A stretch of 64,000 bases of DNA from Mesorhizobium sp. SOD10 (GCA_000824805.1 CCNA01000020.1:34795-98794); one strand, 5' to 3'; counted from the first letter of the stretch, positions 45,620-54,806 are shown. Notes: generated from the sequence alone by a model not told the origin. A program made the numbers and translations.

Positions 45620-48114
45620 AATGTCTCCTGTTGGCCGCGCATTCTGCCGCCGGTTGGATCGTAGGGTGGTTTTTCCAGAAGCCTGAGGCCGAAGCGCTGT
45701 CCAGCGACCGCGATCTCATAAGCCGAAGCGGCGAGCTGCTGTTTCGTTTCGCCCGGATCGCAGGCGACGTAGCCGAGGCAGAGGCTCAATCCGGTGCGAA
45801 AACCGAAGCCGCCCGAAGTGGTAAGCCCGGCAAACTTGCCGTCCCGATAGATGGGCTCGTCATGCAGCAGAAGCGGATTGGCGGCATCGACGGCGAAATG
45901 CAGCAGGCGGCGTCCAAAGCCCTTCGCCCTGCGCGTTTCGAGGGCTTCACGGCCGATGAACCCGCCCTTCGTCCAGGAGACAGCAAAACCCAATCCCGCC
46001 TCGATCGGCGTCTCCTTCGGCCCGACGTCATGGCCCCAATGCCGATAGCCTTTTTCCAACCGGCAACCATCCAGCGCGTAGTGGCCGCAAAAGACCGCGT
46101 CATGCGCCTTGCCGGCTTCCCGGATGGTCGACAGCAGGTTTTCAGCGCATTCGGCGGGAACATAAAGCTCGTAGCCAAGCTCGCCAACGAAGCTGACCCG
46201 TGTGGCCCGCACATCGACCATACCGACGTCGATGCGTCGTGAGGTCGAGAAGGGAAAGGCCGCTTCCGACAAGTCCGCGTCCGTCAGTTGCTGCAGCAAT
46301 TCGCGGGAACGCGGCCCCATGACGCCGAGGACCGCTTCGGCCGAGGTGGCGTCGAACACCGGGGCGTCGAGCCCGAGATCGCTGGCATGCCTGGCGACCC
46401 ACGCGAAATCCTTCTGGCGGGTCGCCGCGCCGGAGACGATCCGGAAAGCCGCCTCTCCGCAGCGCGTGATCGTGACGTCGGCCTCGATCCCGCCATGCCG
46501 GTTGAGCATTTGCGTGTAAACCGCTCTGCCCTCCGCGACGTCGACATCGTTGGCCGCGAGCTGTTGCAGCAATTTCACCGCGTCGCGTCCGCTGACATCG
46601 AGCTTGGTGAACGGGGAAAGCTCGAACAGTCCAATGCCGTTTGCCATGGCGACCGCCTCGCGTTCAGCCGCCGGCCACCAATGCTGCCTGCCGAAAGTAT
46701 ATCGCGGCTCACGCTCGGCTTCATTGCGGGCATACCAGAGCGGCCGCTCCCAGCCGGTCGGAGCACCGAACACCGCCCCTGCTTCGCCGAGCATGTCGTG
46801 CCACACTGAACGGCGCAGGCCACGGCCGGCTTCGGACTGTTTATATGGCCAATGCATGCGGAAGAGGTCGGCTACCGATTCCTCCATGCGCGCCTGCACG
46901 AAGCCGCGCGACGCGGCGCTGCGGTCGAAACGCGCGATATCGAGCGGCCACAGATCGAGACCCGGCTCACCGTCGACGATCCACTCGGCCATCGCCTTGC
47001 CGGCGCCGGCCGACGACATCATGCCCGTCGAGTTGAAACCGGCGGCGACGAAGAAGCCGCGGAGGTAAGGCGATTCGCCCATCAGCGGCTGGGTGTCCGG
47101 GGTGAAACTCTCCGGTCCGTTCATGAAGTGGCGGATGCCTGTTTCGGCAAGCGCCGGAAAAAGCCGCAGCCCGGCCGACATGAAGGGTTCGAACTGGTCC
47201 CAGTCTTCCGGCAATTCGAGAAAAGGCCTGTCGCCGACCGGGCCGGTGACGTCGAGGGCCTTGGCATTCGGCTCGAAGCCGCCGAGCACCAGCTTGCCGG
47301 AATCGCCCTTGACGTAGATGCCCTCGTCCAGGTCGCGCACAATCGGGAAAGGATTGGGCAGCCCGGCGACCGGTTCGGTCACCACATACATGTGCTCGGC
47401 CGCCTGCAGCGGCACCGGCACGCCAGCCATGGCGCCGATCTGCCTTGCCCACGCGCCGGCGCAGTTCACCGCGGTCTCGCAGCGGATCGCCAAGCCTGAG
47501 GCGAGCTTGACGCCGGCGACGCGGCCTTTCTCGATCACGAAGCCGCGGCAGGCCGTCCCTTCCAAGATCCGGATGCCGGCGGCGCGTGCCCGCTTGGCGT
47601 AGGCCGCGCAGATATCGACCGGATTGGCCTGCCCGTCTTCCTCGACCCAGAGCGCCCCCGCGAGCCCATCCAGCGCGATTCCTGGAACCCGTTCCCCGAC
47701 GACATCCGCTCCGACGATCTCCACCCGAAGGCCGCAGACGTCCCCCATATGCGCGATCCGTCTGAGCTCGCTCATCCGCTCTTCCCGGCGCGCCAGCCAG
47801 ACGCCACCGGTTTGCCGATAACCTGAGGTCTGGCCAGTCAACGCTTCGAGCTTTGGGAACAGTTCGGTCGCGTATTGCGCCAGGCGCGTCAGGTTGAGCG
47901 TTGCCCTGAGCGGCCCCACGATCCCGGCCGCGTGCCAGGAGGTGCCGCTCGTCAACTGGTTGCGCTCGATGAGAACGACATCGGTGGCGCCGAGCTCGGC
48001 CAGATGATAGGCGACGCTCAAGCCGATCACGCCGCCGCCTATGATTACGATCCGAGCGTTTTCCTGCACCGATACGATATCCTTGCGGTCGAGACGGGCG
48101 ATCTTTCCCGCCAA
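45616..48114 (-). CDS. FAD-dependent dimethylglycine/sarcosine dehydrogenase-like protein with GcvT domain
   Basis: An 832-residue paralogue of the following gene: VIIGGGVIGLSVAYHLAELG, TSGTSWHAAGIVG with the FAD-linking histidine, and a GcvT half from about residue 450 (FELSPFTKLDVSGRDAVKLL, GVMGPRSRELLQQL, and CRLEKGYRHWGHDVGP). The open frame begins with TTG; a GTG at 48069, with AAGGA upstream, just before the Rossmann strand is equally likely. First gene of the operon with the second flavoprotein and MttB protein. The pair may handle successive demethylations, dimethylglycine then sarcosine. Divergent from a LysR gene. Confidence 0.9.
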   Translation of the reverse strand: MAGKIARLDRKDIVSVQENARIVIIGGGVIGLSVAYHLAELGATDVVLIERNQLTSGTSWHAAGIVGPLRATLNLTRLAQYATELFPKLEALTGQTSGYRQTGGVWLARREERMSELRRIAHMGDVCGLRVEIVGADVVGERVPGIALDGLAGALWVEEDGQANPVDICAAYAKRARAAGIRILEGTACRGFVIEKGRVAGVKLASGLAIRCETAVNCAGAWARQIGAMAGVPVPLQAAEHMYVVTEPVAGLPNPFPIVRDLDEGIYVKGDSGKLVLGGFEPNAKALDVTGPVGDRPFLELPEDWDQFEPFMSAGLRLFPALAETGIRHFMNGPESFTPDTQPLMGESPYLRGFFVAAGFNSTGMMSSAGAGKAMAEWIVDGEPGLDLWPLDIARFDRSAASRGFVQARMEESVADLFRMHWPYKQSEAGRGLRRSVWHDMLGEAGAVFGAPTGWERPLWYARNEAEREPRYTFGRQHWWPAAEREAVAMANGIGLFELSPFTKLDVSGRDAVKLLQQLAANDVDVAEGRAVYTQMLNRHGGIEADVTITRCGEAAFRIVSGAATRQKDFAWVARHASDLGLDAPVFDATSAEAVLGVMGPRSRELLQQLTDADLSEAAFPFSTSRRIDVGMVDVRATRVSFVGELGYELYVPAECAENLLSTIREAGKAHDAVFCGHYALDGCRLEKGYRHWGHDVGPKETPIEAGLGFAVSWTKGGFIGREALETRRAKGFGRRLLHFAVDAANPLLLHDEPIYRDGKFAGLTTSGGFGFRTGLSLCLGYVACDPGETKQQLAASAYEIAVAGQRFGLRLLEKPPYDPTGGRMRGQQETL

Positions 48115-48184
48115 GCAGGCTTGTGCTCAATGGGATTTCTGCAACATTAGGAAAACTTATGTACGGTCCCAAGAAGGAACTCTG

Positions 48185-49162
48185 GTGAAGAGCGGAAGCT
48201 TTGACTTCAACCTTTTCCGATCGATCGAGGTTTTTGCTGCCGTCGTTGAAACGCGGCATGTGACGCAGGCGGCGCAGATGCTCGGCATGACCCAATCCGC
48301 CGCCTCGCAGCATCTCAAGAACCTGGAAACAGCCCTTGGCGTTAGCCTGATCGACCGCAATCTGAGGCCGATTGAACTCACCAAGGCGGGGATTGCGCTG
48401 CACCGCCGGGCCACTGCGATCCTGGCCGAAGTCGAGGGGCTGCGCACCGACGCCCGCCGCATCAACGCCGCGCCACTGCCGCTGCTCAGGGTGGCGTTGC
48501 TGGCGTCCATCGCCACCACGCTGGCACCGGCGCTTTCCGTGCTGGCGCGCAAGAATTTCGGCATTCCCGAACTCAGCCTTTTTGCCGGACTCGCCACCGA
48601 CCACGTGGCGCTGCTTCGCGCCCGCCGCGCCGATCTTGCGGTAACCTCGGGCGAGTTGTTCGAGATCGAGGGGCTGACGCGCTACCCCGTCATGACCGAA
48701 AAATTCCTGCTTGTGACGCCGAAGGGCTTTTCCGGCGATGTTGGCGACATCGCCAAGCTTTCCAAAAAACTCGCATTCGTCCGCTTCTCGAGAGAGACGC
48801 CGGTCGGCTTGCGCGTCGACCAGCATCTCAGCCGGCTGCGCATAGAATTGCCGCGGGCAATGGAGGGCGACCGTTCCAGCGTCGTGATGGCGCCCGTAGC
48901 GGCGGGTATGGGCTTTGCCATACTGACCCCGACCCTGCTCATCGACGGCCTTGCGGAGGGGATGGAAATCGACATCCATCCGCTGCCGTTCACTAGCCTA
49001 TCACGCAACATCCTCCTGGTTGCGCGTGAACGCGAGCTGGGAGATCTGCCCGAGGCCTTTGCCGCGCGCACTGCGGAGGTGCTGAAAGAGACGATAAACG
49101 AGCGCCTGCCCGATCTGCCTCCCGACCATTACGCTTTGGACCCGTCCGTCGCTTCAACATGA
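48185..49162 (+). CDS. LysR-family transcriptional regulator
   Basis: A 325-residue LysR protein: helix-turn-helix LFRSIEVFAAVVETRHVTQA and MTQSAASQHLKNLE, substrate-binding domain from about residue 90 (LLRVALLASIATTLAPALSV). The GTG at 48185 has AAGGA six bases before it. It diverges from the methylamine-demethylation operon across a roughly 70-base gap and probably activates it. The aminotransferase downstream on the same strand may share its regulation. Confidence 0.89.
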   Translation: MKSGSFDFNLFRSIEVFAAVVETRHVTQAAQMLGMTQSAASQHLKNLETALGVSLIDRNLRPIELTKAGIALHRRATAILAEVEGLRTDARRINAAPLPLLRVALLASIATTLAPALSVLARKNFGIPELSLFAGLATDHVALLRARRADLAVTSGELFEIEGLTRYPVMTEKFLLVTPKGFSGDVGDIAKLSKKLAFVRFSRETPVGLRVDQHLSRLRIELPRAMEGDRSSVVMAPVAAGMGFAILTPTLLIDGLAEGMEIDIHPLPFTSLSRNILLVARERELGDLPEAFAARTAEVLKETINERLPDLPPDHYALDPSVAST

Positions 49163-49299
49163 GGCGGAGCGCATTGTGCTCGTCAGATTTGCAAGCTGCT
49201 AATCGGCGGCATCAGTTATCCTGATGGAGGATTTTGCCGGATGCCTTCGGCGCGCGTCCATGTTCTATCCTGTTGCCATCCAATCCGGGAGGCCATGAT

Positions 49300-50637
49300 A
49301 TGAACGCTCCTCATACCCATTCATCGCTCGCGACCGACTGGTCGACGCAAGCTATCGTCGACCGCAGGAACCGCTTCTACTCCGCCTCCCAACGCAAATT
49401 CGTCCCCTACAAAGATCCGCTGATCATCAAGCGTGGCCGGGGACAATATGTATGGGATGAGCAGGACAGGAAATACATCGACCTGCTTGGAATGAACCTT
49501 TGCATCTCGGTGGGGCACGCCCACCCGCAGGTCGTCAAGGCGGCGAGCGAACAAGTCGCGGAGCTCACCCACTGCACGACCATGTTCTACCATCCGGTGC
49601 CCGCCCAATATGCCGAAGAACTGGCAGGCACGATGCCGGCCGGTCATGACTGGGTCGTCCATTTCACCAACTCCGGTGCGGAAGCGATCGACCTAGCGCT
49701 TCTGATGGCGCGTTCGCATACCGGCAACATCGACATGCTGGCGCTCGCGTCTAGCTACCACGGCGCCACCTCCGGCGCGCAGTCGGTGACAGGGATAGCC
49801 GGTTTCCGCCACTGCGTCCCGCAGCTTGGCGGCGTGGCCTTCGTAGCTGAGCCGAACCAGTATCGTGGCGTTCACGGCGAAAGCGTTGAGCCGTACCTGA
49901 AGGAGATTGACCGGGCGATCGCGACGTCGACGAGTGGCAAGCTTGCGGGCATGATCATTGAACCCGTGCAGGGCTATGGCGGTATCGTCCCCATCCCCGA
50001 AGGCTATATTGCCGGTGCATTCGAACGCGTGCGCGCCGCAGGCGGTGTCTGCATTATTGACGAGGTGCAGGCCGGCGTCGGACGCACGGGCCACGCTTTC
50101 TGGTCATTTGAATCGCACGGCGTGGTGCCCGACATCGTGGTGGTGGCGAAGGGCGTGGGCAACGGAATCCCGCTGGGGGCGGTGATCGCTAAACGGCAGG
50201 TCGCCGAGTCGATGGCCGACAAGTTCCTGTTCCACACCTATGGCGCCAACCCGGTTGCATGTGCCGCTGGCCGCGCTGTCCTCAAAGTCATCCAAGAGGA
50301 ACGGCTTCAAGAGAACGCTCGGGATGTGGGCGCGGCGCTCAAGGTTCGTCTTGAGGACATGAAGCAACGTTTTCCGATCATCGGCGACGTCAGAGGACGC
50401 GGCTTGATGCTGGCGATCGAGCTCGTCAGGGACAGAACGACGAAAGAGCCGGCCCCGGAGGAAACGCTAGCGGTCTTCGAAGAAACCCGCCGCAACGGGC
50501 TCGTCGCCAGCCGCTCCGGACCCTACCGGAACGTCATCAGGATGTGCCCGCCGCTTTGCCTCGCGATGGCGGACGTCGATGATGTCGTGGACCGGTTCGA
50601 AAGAAGCTTCGCCGCCGTAAGCGGCCGGAACGTCTGA
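49300..50637 (+). CDS. Class III PLP-dependent aminotransferase
   Basis: A 445-residue fold-type I aminotransferase of the OAT/GABA group: YIDLLGMNLCISVGHAHPQV, FTNSGAEAIDLALLMAR for phosphate binding, IIDEVQAGVGRTGHAFWSFE and the PLP lysine in VVVAKGVGNGIPLGA. GGGAGG lies seven bases before the ATG. Nearest functional groups are alanine-glyoxylate aminotransferase 2 and similar omega-transaminases. Glyoxylate or glycine handling would suit a betaine-to-glycine pathway, but this is inference. It ends only 20 bases before the manganese catalase remnant. Confidence 0.9.
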   Translation: MNAPHTHSSLATDWSTQAIVDRRNRFYSASQRKFVPYKDPLIIKRGRGQYVWDEQDRKYIDLLGMNLCISVGHAHPQVVKAASEQVAELTHCTTMFYHPVPAQYAEELAGTMPAGHDWVVHFTNSGAEAIDLALLMARSHTGNIDMLALASSYHGATSGAQSVTGIAGFRHCVPQLGGVAFVAEPNQYRGVHGESVEPYLKEIDRAIATSTSGKLAGMIIEPVQGYGGIVPIPEGYIAGAFERVRAAGGVCIIDEVQAGVGRTGHAFWSFESHGVVPDIVVVAKGVGNGIPLGAVIAKRQVAESMADKFLFHTYGANPVACAAGRAVLKVIQEERLQENARDVGAALKVRLEDMKQRFPIIGDVRGRGLMLAIELVRDRTTKEPAPEETLAVFEETRRNGLVASRSGPYRNVIRMCPPLCLAMADVDDVVDRFERSFAAVSGRNV

Positions 50638-50657
50638 CAAATCCGCTTACGGGGCCA

Positions 50658-50771
50658 CGCGGCAAGCTCGCCATCGGCGCCGCCGAACTGCTCCATGATC
50701 ATGCACGCTAGCCGCGGGTTCGGCTCCGAAACACGAACGGTGTATTGCAGTCGCTTGTTGTGCATGAACAT
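50658..50771 (-). pseudogene. Manganese catalase N-terminal remnant
   Basis: Thirty-eight codons starting MFMHNKRLQYTVRVSEPNPR and ending MEQFGGADGELAA match the beginning of rhizobial Mn-containing catalases, with a good GGGGGAAG upstream of the ATG. The similarity stops exactly where the protein should continue with its metal-binding helices; the sequence then runs into the end of the aminotransferase gene. A recombination junction has therefore removed the rest of the gene. Confidence 0.7.
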
Positions 50772-51016
50772 GGGGCTTCCCCCAAGGATTGACGTTCACT
50801 AACCGGCCGCCTTCTGGAATGTTCCTCCGCAAAAATATAATGGCTTAGATGGCGCGTTTGTTAATCCGCCGAGCTACGTTGGGTCGCGTCTGCATTCGGA
50901 TCAGTCTTGCACGCCAATTGCTGCAAGAGCACCTTAGTAATACTTGAGCAGATGGGCCGTGGTGGTCGTGGTTCACGGCCGTAGAGGGTCGCCATGCGCG
51001 AACGGACCCCTCCTAC
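50772..51016. other. Former promoter region of the catalase remnant
   Basis: No gene is supported. It carries the purine-rich leader of the catalase fragment and, further on, the decayed upstream part of the cytochrome b561 frame. Confidence 0.35.
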
Positions 51017-51439
51017 GTTCACTTTACAGTAGGGCTTGCCGTGTTGCTGTTGGTCATTCCTCGTCTGCTGGCCCGATGGCGGGGCGCTACTCCCCGGATC
51101 GAAGATCCGCAGAAACCATGGCTCGACCTCGCAGCGCGCGCTGGACACACACTCCTTTACGTTCTCCTCTTCGCGCTTCCATTGAGCGGCTGGTACGCCG
51201 CCTCTCGGCTCGGCGTGCCGGTCTCCTTTCTTGGTTTCGATCTACCGAGCCTGACAGCGTCAGTGCAGGGCGCGCCAGGAGAGATCGCCGACCTGCACCA
51301 AACTGGCGGAACGCTGATCCTTTGGTTCGCCGGCCTGCACGCCCTGATCGCGCTCTGGCAACAATTTGTTCTGAAAGACCGGACGCTCGAGCGCATGAAT
51401 CCCATGGCGCCCCCCGATTTGATTGGGGATCGTCGATAG
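51017..51439 (+). pseudogene. Cytochrome b561 C-terminal remnant
   Basis: The frame encodes the later three membrane helices of a bacterial cytochrome b561 (CybB-like): VHFTVGLAVLLLVIPRLLAR, then GHTLLYVLLFALPLSGWYAA and LHQTGGTLILWFAGLHALIA, containing probable haem-ligand histidines. The first helix with its conserved histidine and tryptophan is not recognisable, and no good start codon with ribosome binding site exists. It is likely a truncated, inactive copy. Confidence 0.65.
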
Positions 51440-51642
51440 CTCGGGAGCGACCATCGACTGTACTGGCATTTGCGCACGGATGGCACCGTCGCCCTCGGCT
51501 TTCAGCCCTATACCGGGACGGTATTTTGGAGCGACGTGATCCCTTCGGCCCTGGATTTGCGGCGGAACCATACGCGACGATGCGAGAAGACTTCTGACTT
51601 CGGCCCACGAAAAACCCAATAAAACCGATGGTCAGAATACGT

Positions 51643-51659
51643 CCTCCGGGCCCACCATT
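51643..51659 (+). repeat. Direct repeat B, tRNA-3'-end-like (putative att remnant)
   Basis: CCTCCGGGCCCACCATT, identical and co-oriented with copy A at 31777, 19.9 kb away. Flanking bases differ on both sides. Its position in a zone of truncated genes mirrors that of copy A. Confidence 0.55.
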
Positions 51660-52074
51660 GTCTTTAGTTATCAAGGCTCTATAGGTGTGGTTCGCCAACC
51701 GGTTCGCCAAGCATCAGCTTCCGTTTGACCAGACACGACTCTGCCCCATCTCCTGAACCGCCGCCGAACCTGCGATGCCTCGCGCGAATAGGGCTCCGCA
51801 TGATCGATATCGTCGTGATGGAGCACATTCTGACATGTCTGGTCGAGGGCTCTCTTCGGTCAGATGGAAGGCAAGCGACTTCCCTGGTCGATGCGAGATC
51901 AGGCCTTCGGGAGGCCGGCTTGAAAATGGTTTCGCTTCTGCGGTGACCGATCAGCGCTTGGCTGCTCCAAAAGGGAGATGATGCGACAACTCCGGGGACG
52001 CGCACCGTCGAGTGTCAATCGGCGTCTCGGCTGCGAGCCCAAGGGGCGACCGCCGAGTGGGTAGAAGATACTTG

Positions 52075-52100
52075 CGTATTTTCTAAAATAATGAAATACG
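52075..52100. promoter_or_regulatory. Inverted repeat before the ExoX-like gene
   Basis: CGTATTT and AAATACG, a perfect 7-bp dyad with a 12-base AT-rich centre, 32 bases before the likely start at 52132. It could be an operator overlapping the promoter; the regulator is unknown. Confidence 0.45.
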
Positions 52101-52131
52101 ACGTGCGCTTCCGTTGGGGAATGTGCAGGAG

Positions 52132-52401
52132 ATGTATTTTCCGCAGTTTTTGGTGGGGATGATCGCGATCCTCATCGCTGTGGCGGCGTGGGTTTTCGCT
52201 GCCACCGGATCGGTGTGGCTTGCAGGCGGTTGGACCGTGGCAGCAGCACTGCTTTTGCAGGTGGGGTACTTCGGGCTGGTTCTCGGCTTGACATATCACA
52301 AGCCGCGCGTTGACCAACCGGCGGCACAGGCCCCTAAAAGGCAGCCAGCGGGCAATCGAGATAACGCTTCTAAAGACCTGCATGGCGCTCGCCGCCATTG
52401 A
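52132..52401 (+). CDS. Small membrane protein resembling exopolysaccharide production repressor (ExoX-like)
   Basis: An 89-residue protein with two membrane helices: MYFPQFLVGMIAILIAVAAW and a second one in GGWTVAAALLLQVGYFGLVL, separated by a short GSVW turn, then a basic tail. The TGSVW and LLQVGYF features match small rhizobial exopolysaccharide repressors of the ExoX/Psi type, which inhibit the first sugar transferase in the membrane. The ATG at 52132 fits the family N-terminus; a TTG at 52114 would add six residues. It is isolated from any exo genes here. Confidence 0.6.
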   Translation: MYFPQFLVGMIAILIAVAAWVFAATGSVWLAGGWTVAAALLLQVGYFGLVLGLTYHKPRVDQPAAQAPKRQPAGNRDNASKDLHGARRH

Positions 52402-53481
52402 TCGCTAGGTAGCCGCAACGTTGGAACTGGGTCTTTCGCGCATTCAGCCGGTCTCGACCATGCAATTGCGGATCGCCCTGGAAGCGGGGTCCATCGCTAA
52501 CAGCCATTCTTGCGATTGGCACAGCTCCGGGATCCTATACTCCCGATCATGCATAGCATCGCCTTTTCTGCGGTGTTCGACCGAGGTCTTTGGCCAAGCC
52601 TTCAGGCCTCTCCAATTCTGCAGCAATCGGCAGTTTTTGTGGTCAAACGGATTGCCTTTAGGCGATCGCTCGTCGGCTGGCGGCTATATGTCGTATCGGG
52701 GAACCAGTTTCGGCGATCGCAACTCCTGGGCTATTTTTGCCGCCTGGGAGATCGTCATGAGAACGAAGGTCGTGTCACCATCCGTGGAGTTTATGGCCAA
52801 CACCACACGGCCAATCTCGTCACTCATGGCGCAAGACCAATCTCGCACCGCAATCGCCCGGTTTCCCGCCATCTGCTCTGCCTCTCCGACAGAGCAAGCT
52901 ATTTGGCCTGATGAAAACCAGCAATTTGGACTGAGTGCCCGGTCCCATTAGGCCCAACGTCCTTCTCGTCATTTTGTCCAGCACCGCGAGCAATCCAATC
53001 CTCCTCGGCGCGGCGAGCGAATTTGGAACAACAGCGATGAAGATGAATGCCGCGTATCGAGCGGCACCCAGAAAACTTTGCCGGAACAGCACTGTCGCTG
53101 GATTGCTCAGTGCAGACGAGCGCTCCTTTAGCGTTCGCCAATCAGTTCGAGCCAGATCAGCGCCGCTTGCATTGGGATCTCAAATTCGACCGCTAGCGAC
53201 TGGCGCCCCGCCGACCGAGATTACCGAACGCAAGTCGCCAGCCCCGGCTTTGACGCTTGAGAGGAGTAGCGGAAGCCATGTTTGGCACGGGCGGCCCGGC
53301 CGGTAGCGGGGTAGACCACGAGCCGGGCCTGACCGGCGCAGGCTTGTTGGGCATAACGCCGGCTAAGCAATTTTATCAGCAATCACTAATGTTTCTGCCA
53401 TGTGAACGGATGACGTGTATCACCCTCGAACATCAAGCTCGGCACAAATTTTGCTTCACCGCCATCGGCGGAGGCGAAACG
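52402..53481. other. Long region with little coding signal
   Basis: About 1080 bases between the ExoX-like gene and the zinc-ribbon gene. Apart from one candidate small gene (52684-52872, minus), the open frames have no known family and overlap each other on both strands. The sequence looks like decayed or regulatory DNA. Confidence 0.4.
52684..52872 (-). CDS. Small hypothetical protein
   Basis: A possible 62-residue protein: a hydrophilic start, then EIGRVVLAINSTDGDTTFVL and ISQAAKIAQELRSP. The compact alpha/beta pattern and acceptable GAGAGG-containing leader suggest a real small protein, similar in style to short rhizobial hypotheticals. No family is recognised and there are no helpful neighbours. 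Confidence 0.35.
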   Translation of the reverse strand: MAGNRAIAVRDWSCAMSDEIGRVVLAINSTDGDTTFVLMTISQAAKIAQELRSPKLVPRYDI

Positions 53482-53715
53482 ATGACACTTTCACGCGAAC
53501 TGTTCGAGGTTGATCTAACTTTCCATTGCCCTGGGTGTGAAACAGCAGTGGTCCGAAAGGGATCGTGGATCAAGAGCGCCAAGGTCTTCATCTGCGACGC
53601 CTGCAGCACGCAAACTCGCCTCACATATGGGCTCAAGCTCGCCATCTTTGACGCGCATTTGCATCCTGAGGCGCCGCCTAGCTTGCCCGCGACCAGAGGG
53701 CAGAGCCGGCAGTAA
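53482..53715 (+). CDS. Small zinc-ribbon-like conserved hypothetical protein
   Basis: A 77-residue protein with two CxxC pairs, CPGC near residue 16 and CDAC near residue 38, spaced as in a zinc ribbon, followed by LTYGLKLAIFDAHL. GGAGG lies upstream of the ATG at 53482. The pattern fits a rhizobial conserved hypothetical family beginning L-S-R-E-L-F-E-V-D-L-T-F. A nucleic-acid or protein-binding role is possible; nothing nearby clarifies it. Confidence 0.6.
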   Translation: MTLSRELFEVDLTFHCPGCETAVVRKGSWIKSAKVFICDACSTQTRLTYGLKLAIFDAHLHPEAPPSLPATRGQSRQ

Positions 53716-53876
53716 GCAAGCCTGACGTCATCCCACATGTCCTACCGAACCGAGCTGGGCGAACATCATGGTTGGGACAAATCAGAGATTCCGTTTGTTG
53801 CGCTTCCAGCAGTCGCCGTGCCGAGGCACATCAGAACCGCTACCAGGGCTTGGTTCTCAGTATCCCGGCATGCTCC

Positions 53877-54806
53877 TCACTTGGTGCCAGGCAGTACTCC
53901 CAAAAGTTCTCCCAGGCGGAGCGGCAAGTGAGGTGACGCATGCAACTCGGCACAGCTGTCTTTCCATCGCTGGAGATACTCGGCGACTGGGATGCCGCTC
54001 CGACCAGGCCAGCGATTGAGTGCGGCAATTGCCTCGATGGATTGTGGAACCTGCTCGTATTCTTTTAGAAAGGTCAAGGACATCGCTTGCGCGAATGGAT
54101 TAAGACCCGGAATTTCGATCTTGCTGCGGTGGTCGGCAAACCATGCTGCAGGGTCGCGGGTGAGGCTCTGCGTGTCGGCGAGCGCCTCATAGCCTTTGAT
54201 GATGTTCTCGCGGTATTCGGCAATGGCATCGCCGAAGGCGTTGTCGCCGGCGAAGGGCGGGTTTTGTTTCCAGCCCTTCGCCAGGCGTCCTAAGCCACGC
54301 AGCGAGAACGCCTCCACGATCGCTTCCTCCAACCATTGGCATGGAGGCGCCGGCTTGGCGTCGGCTTGCCAACTGTTGGCAAAGACATGGCCGAGCTCAT
54401 GCCCGAACTGATAGGCTAGCTTCGACCAGTCGCGTTCACCGATATCGACGATGATCCACGCCATGTTGCTGCCATCCGGGTGAAGCCAGATGGCAGGCTG
54501 TCCTGAAGTGTGCTCGTCGACGCGAAGCCGCGCCGGCTGGCGGTCGGAAAGAAGACGGACTCCGTCAAGGCAGGCGTGACGCGTGCGCTCAACGACCTGT
54601 TGCGCGGCGCGCGGAAGCATACGCCCCCAATCGCCGGCGAGCTCGATTGGGGCGGTGAGGAGGGAGGTGGAGGGGGCGGCTTCAGGATATGACGGGGGCG
54701 TGGCTACGACACTCCTCTGCGAGCTACTCCACAGCATAACCGGTCGGAAAACCCAGCCGATCGCCGCGAGGACAACACCAAACTCGGCAAGTTTTCGCCT
54801 GTTCAT
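53877..54806 (-). CDS. Membrane-anchored HExxH metallopeptidase-like hypothetical protein
   Basis: A 309-residue protein with an N-terminal membrane helix or signal (RRKLAEFGVVLAAIGWVFRP) and a zinc-peptidase motif: FGHELGHVFANSW near residue 150, followed about 20 residues later by WLEEAIVEAF, whose glutamate could be the third ligand. The rest has no family I recognise. The ATG at 54806 removes a short extension lacking a ribosome site. It stands alone between decayed DNA and the glycosyltransferase operon, on the same strand as the latter. Periplasmic or cell-surface proteolysis is possible; activity is unproven. Confidence 0.6.
   Translation of the reverse strand: MNRRKLAEFGVVLAAIGWVFRPVMLWSSSQRSVVATPPSYPEAAPSTSLLTAPIELAGDWGRMLPRAAQQVVERTRHACLDGVRLLSDRQPARLRVDEHTSGQPAIWLHPDGSNMAWIIVDIGERDWSKLAYQFGHELGHVFANSWQADAKPAPPCQWLEEAIVEAFSLRGLGRLAKGWKQNPPFAGDNAFGDAIAEYRENIIKGYEALADTQSLTRDPAAWFADHRSKIEIPGLNPFAQAMSLTFLKEYEQVPQSIEAIAALNRWPGRSGIPVAEYLQRWKDSCAELHASPHLPLRLGELLGVLPGTK

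Larger units (their letters stand above)
51440..52131. other. Island-edge region with direct repeat B
   Basis: About 690 bases without a supported gene. A stretch near 51460-51590 reads as protein-like sequence (WHLRTDGTVALGFQPYTGTV) but has no start and I do not recognise it. The tRNA-like direct repeat lies at 51643. An inverted repeat CGTATTT/AAATACG lies at 52075-52100. Confidence 0.4.
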
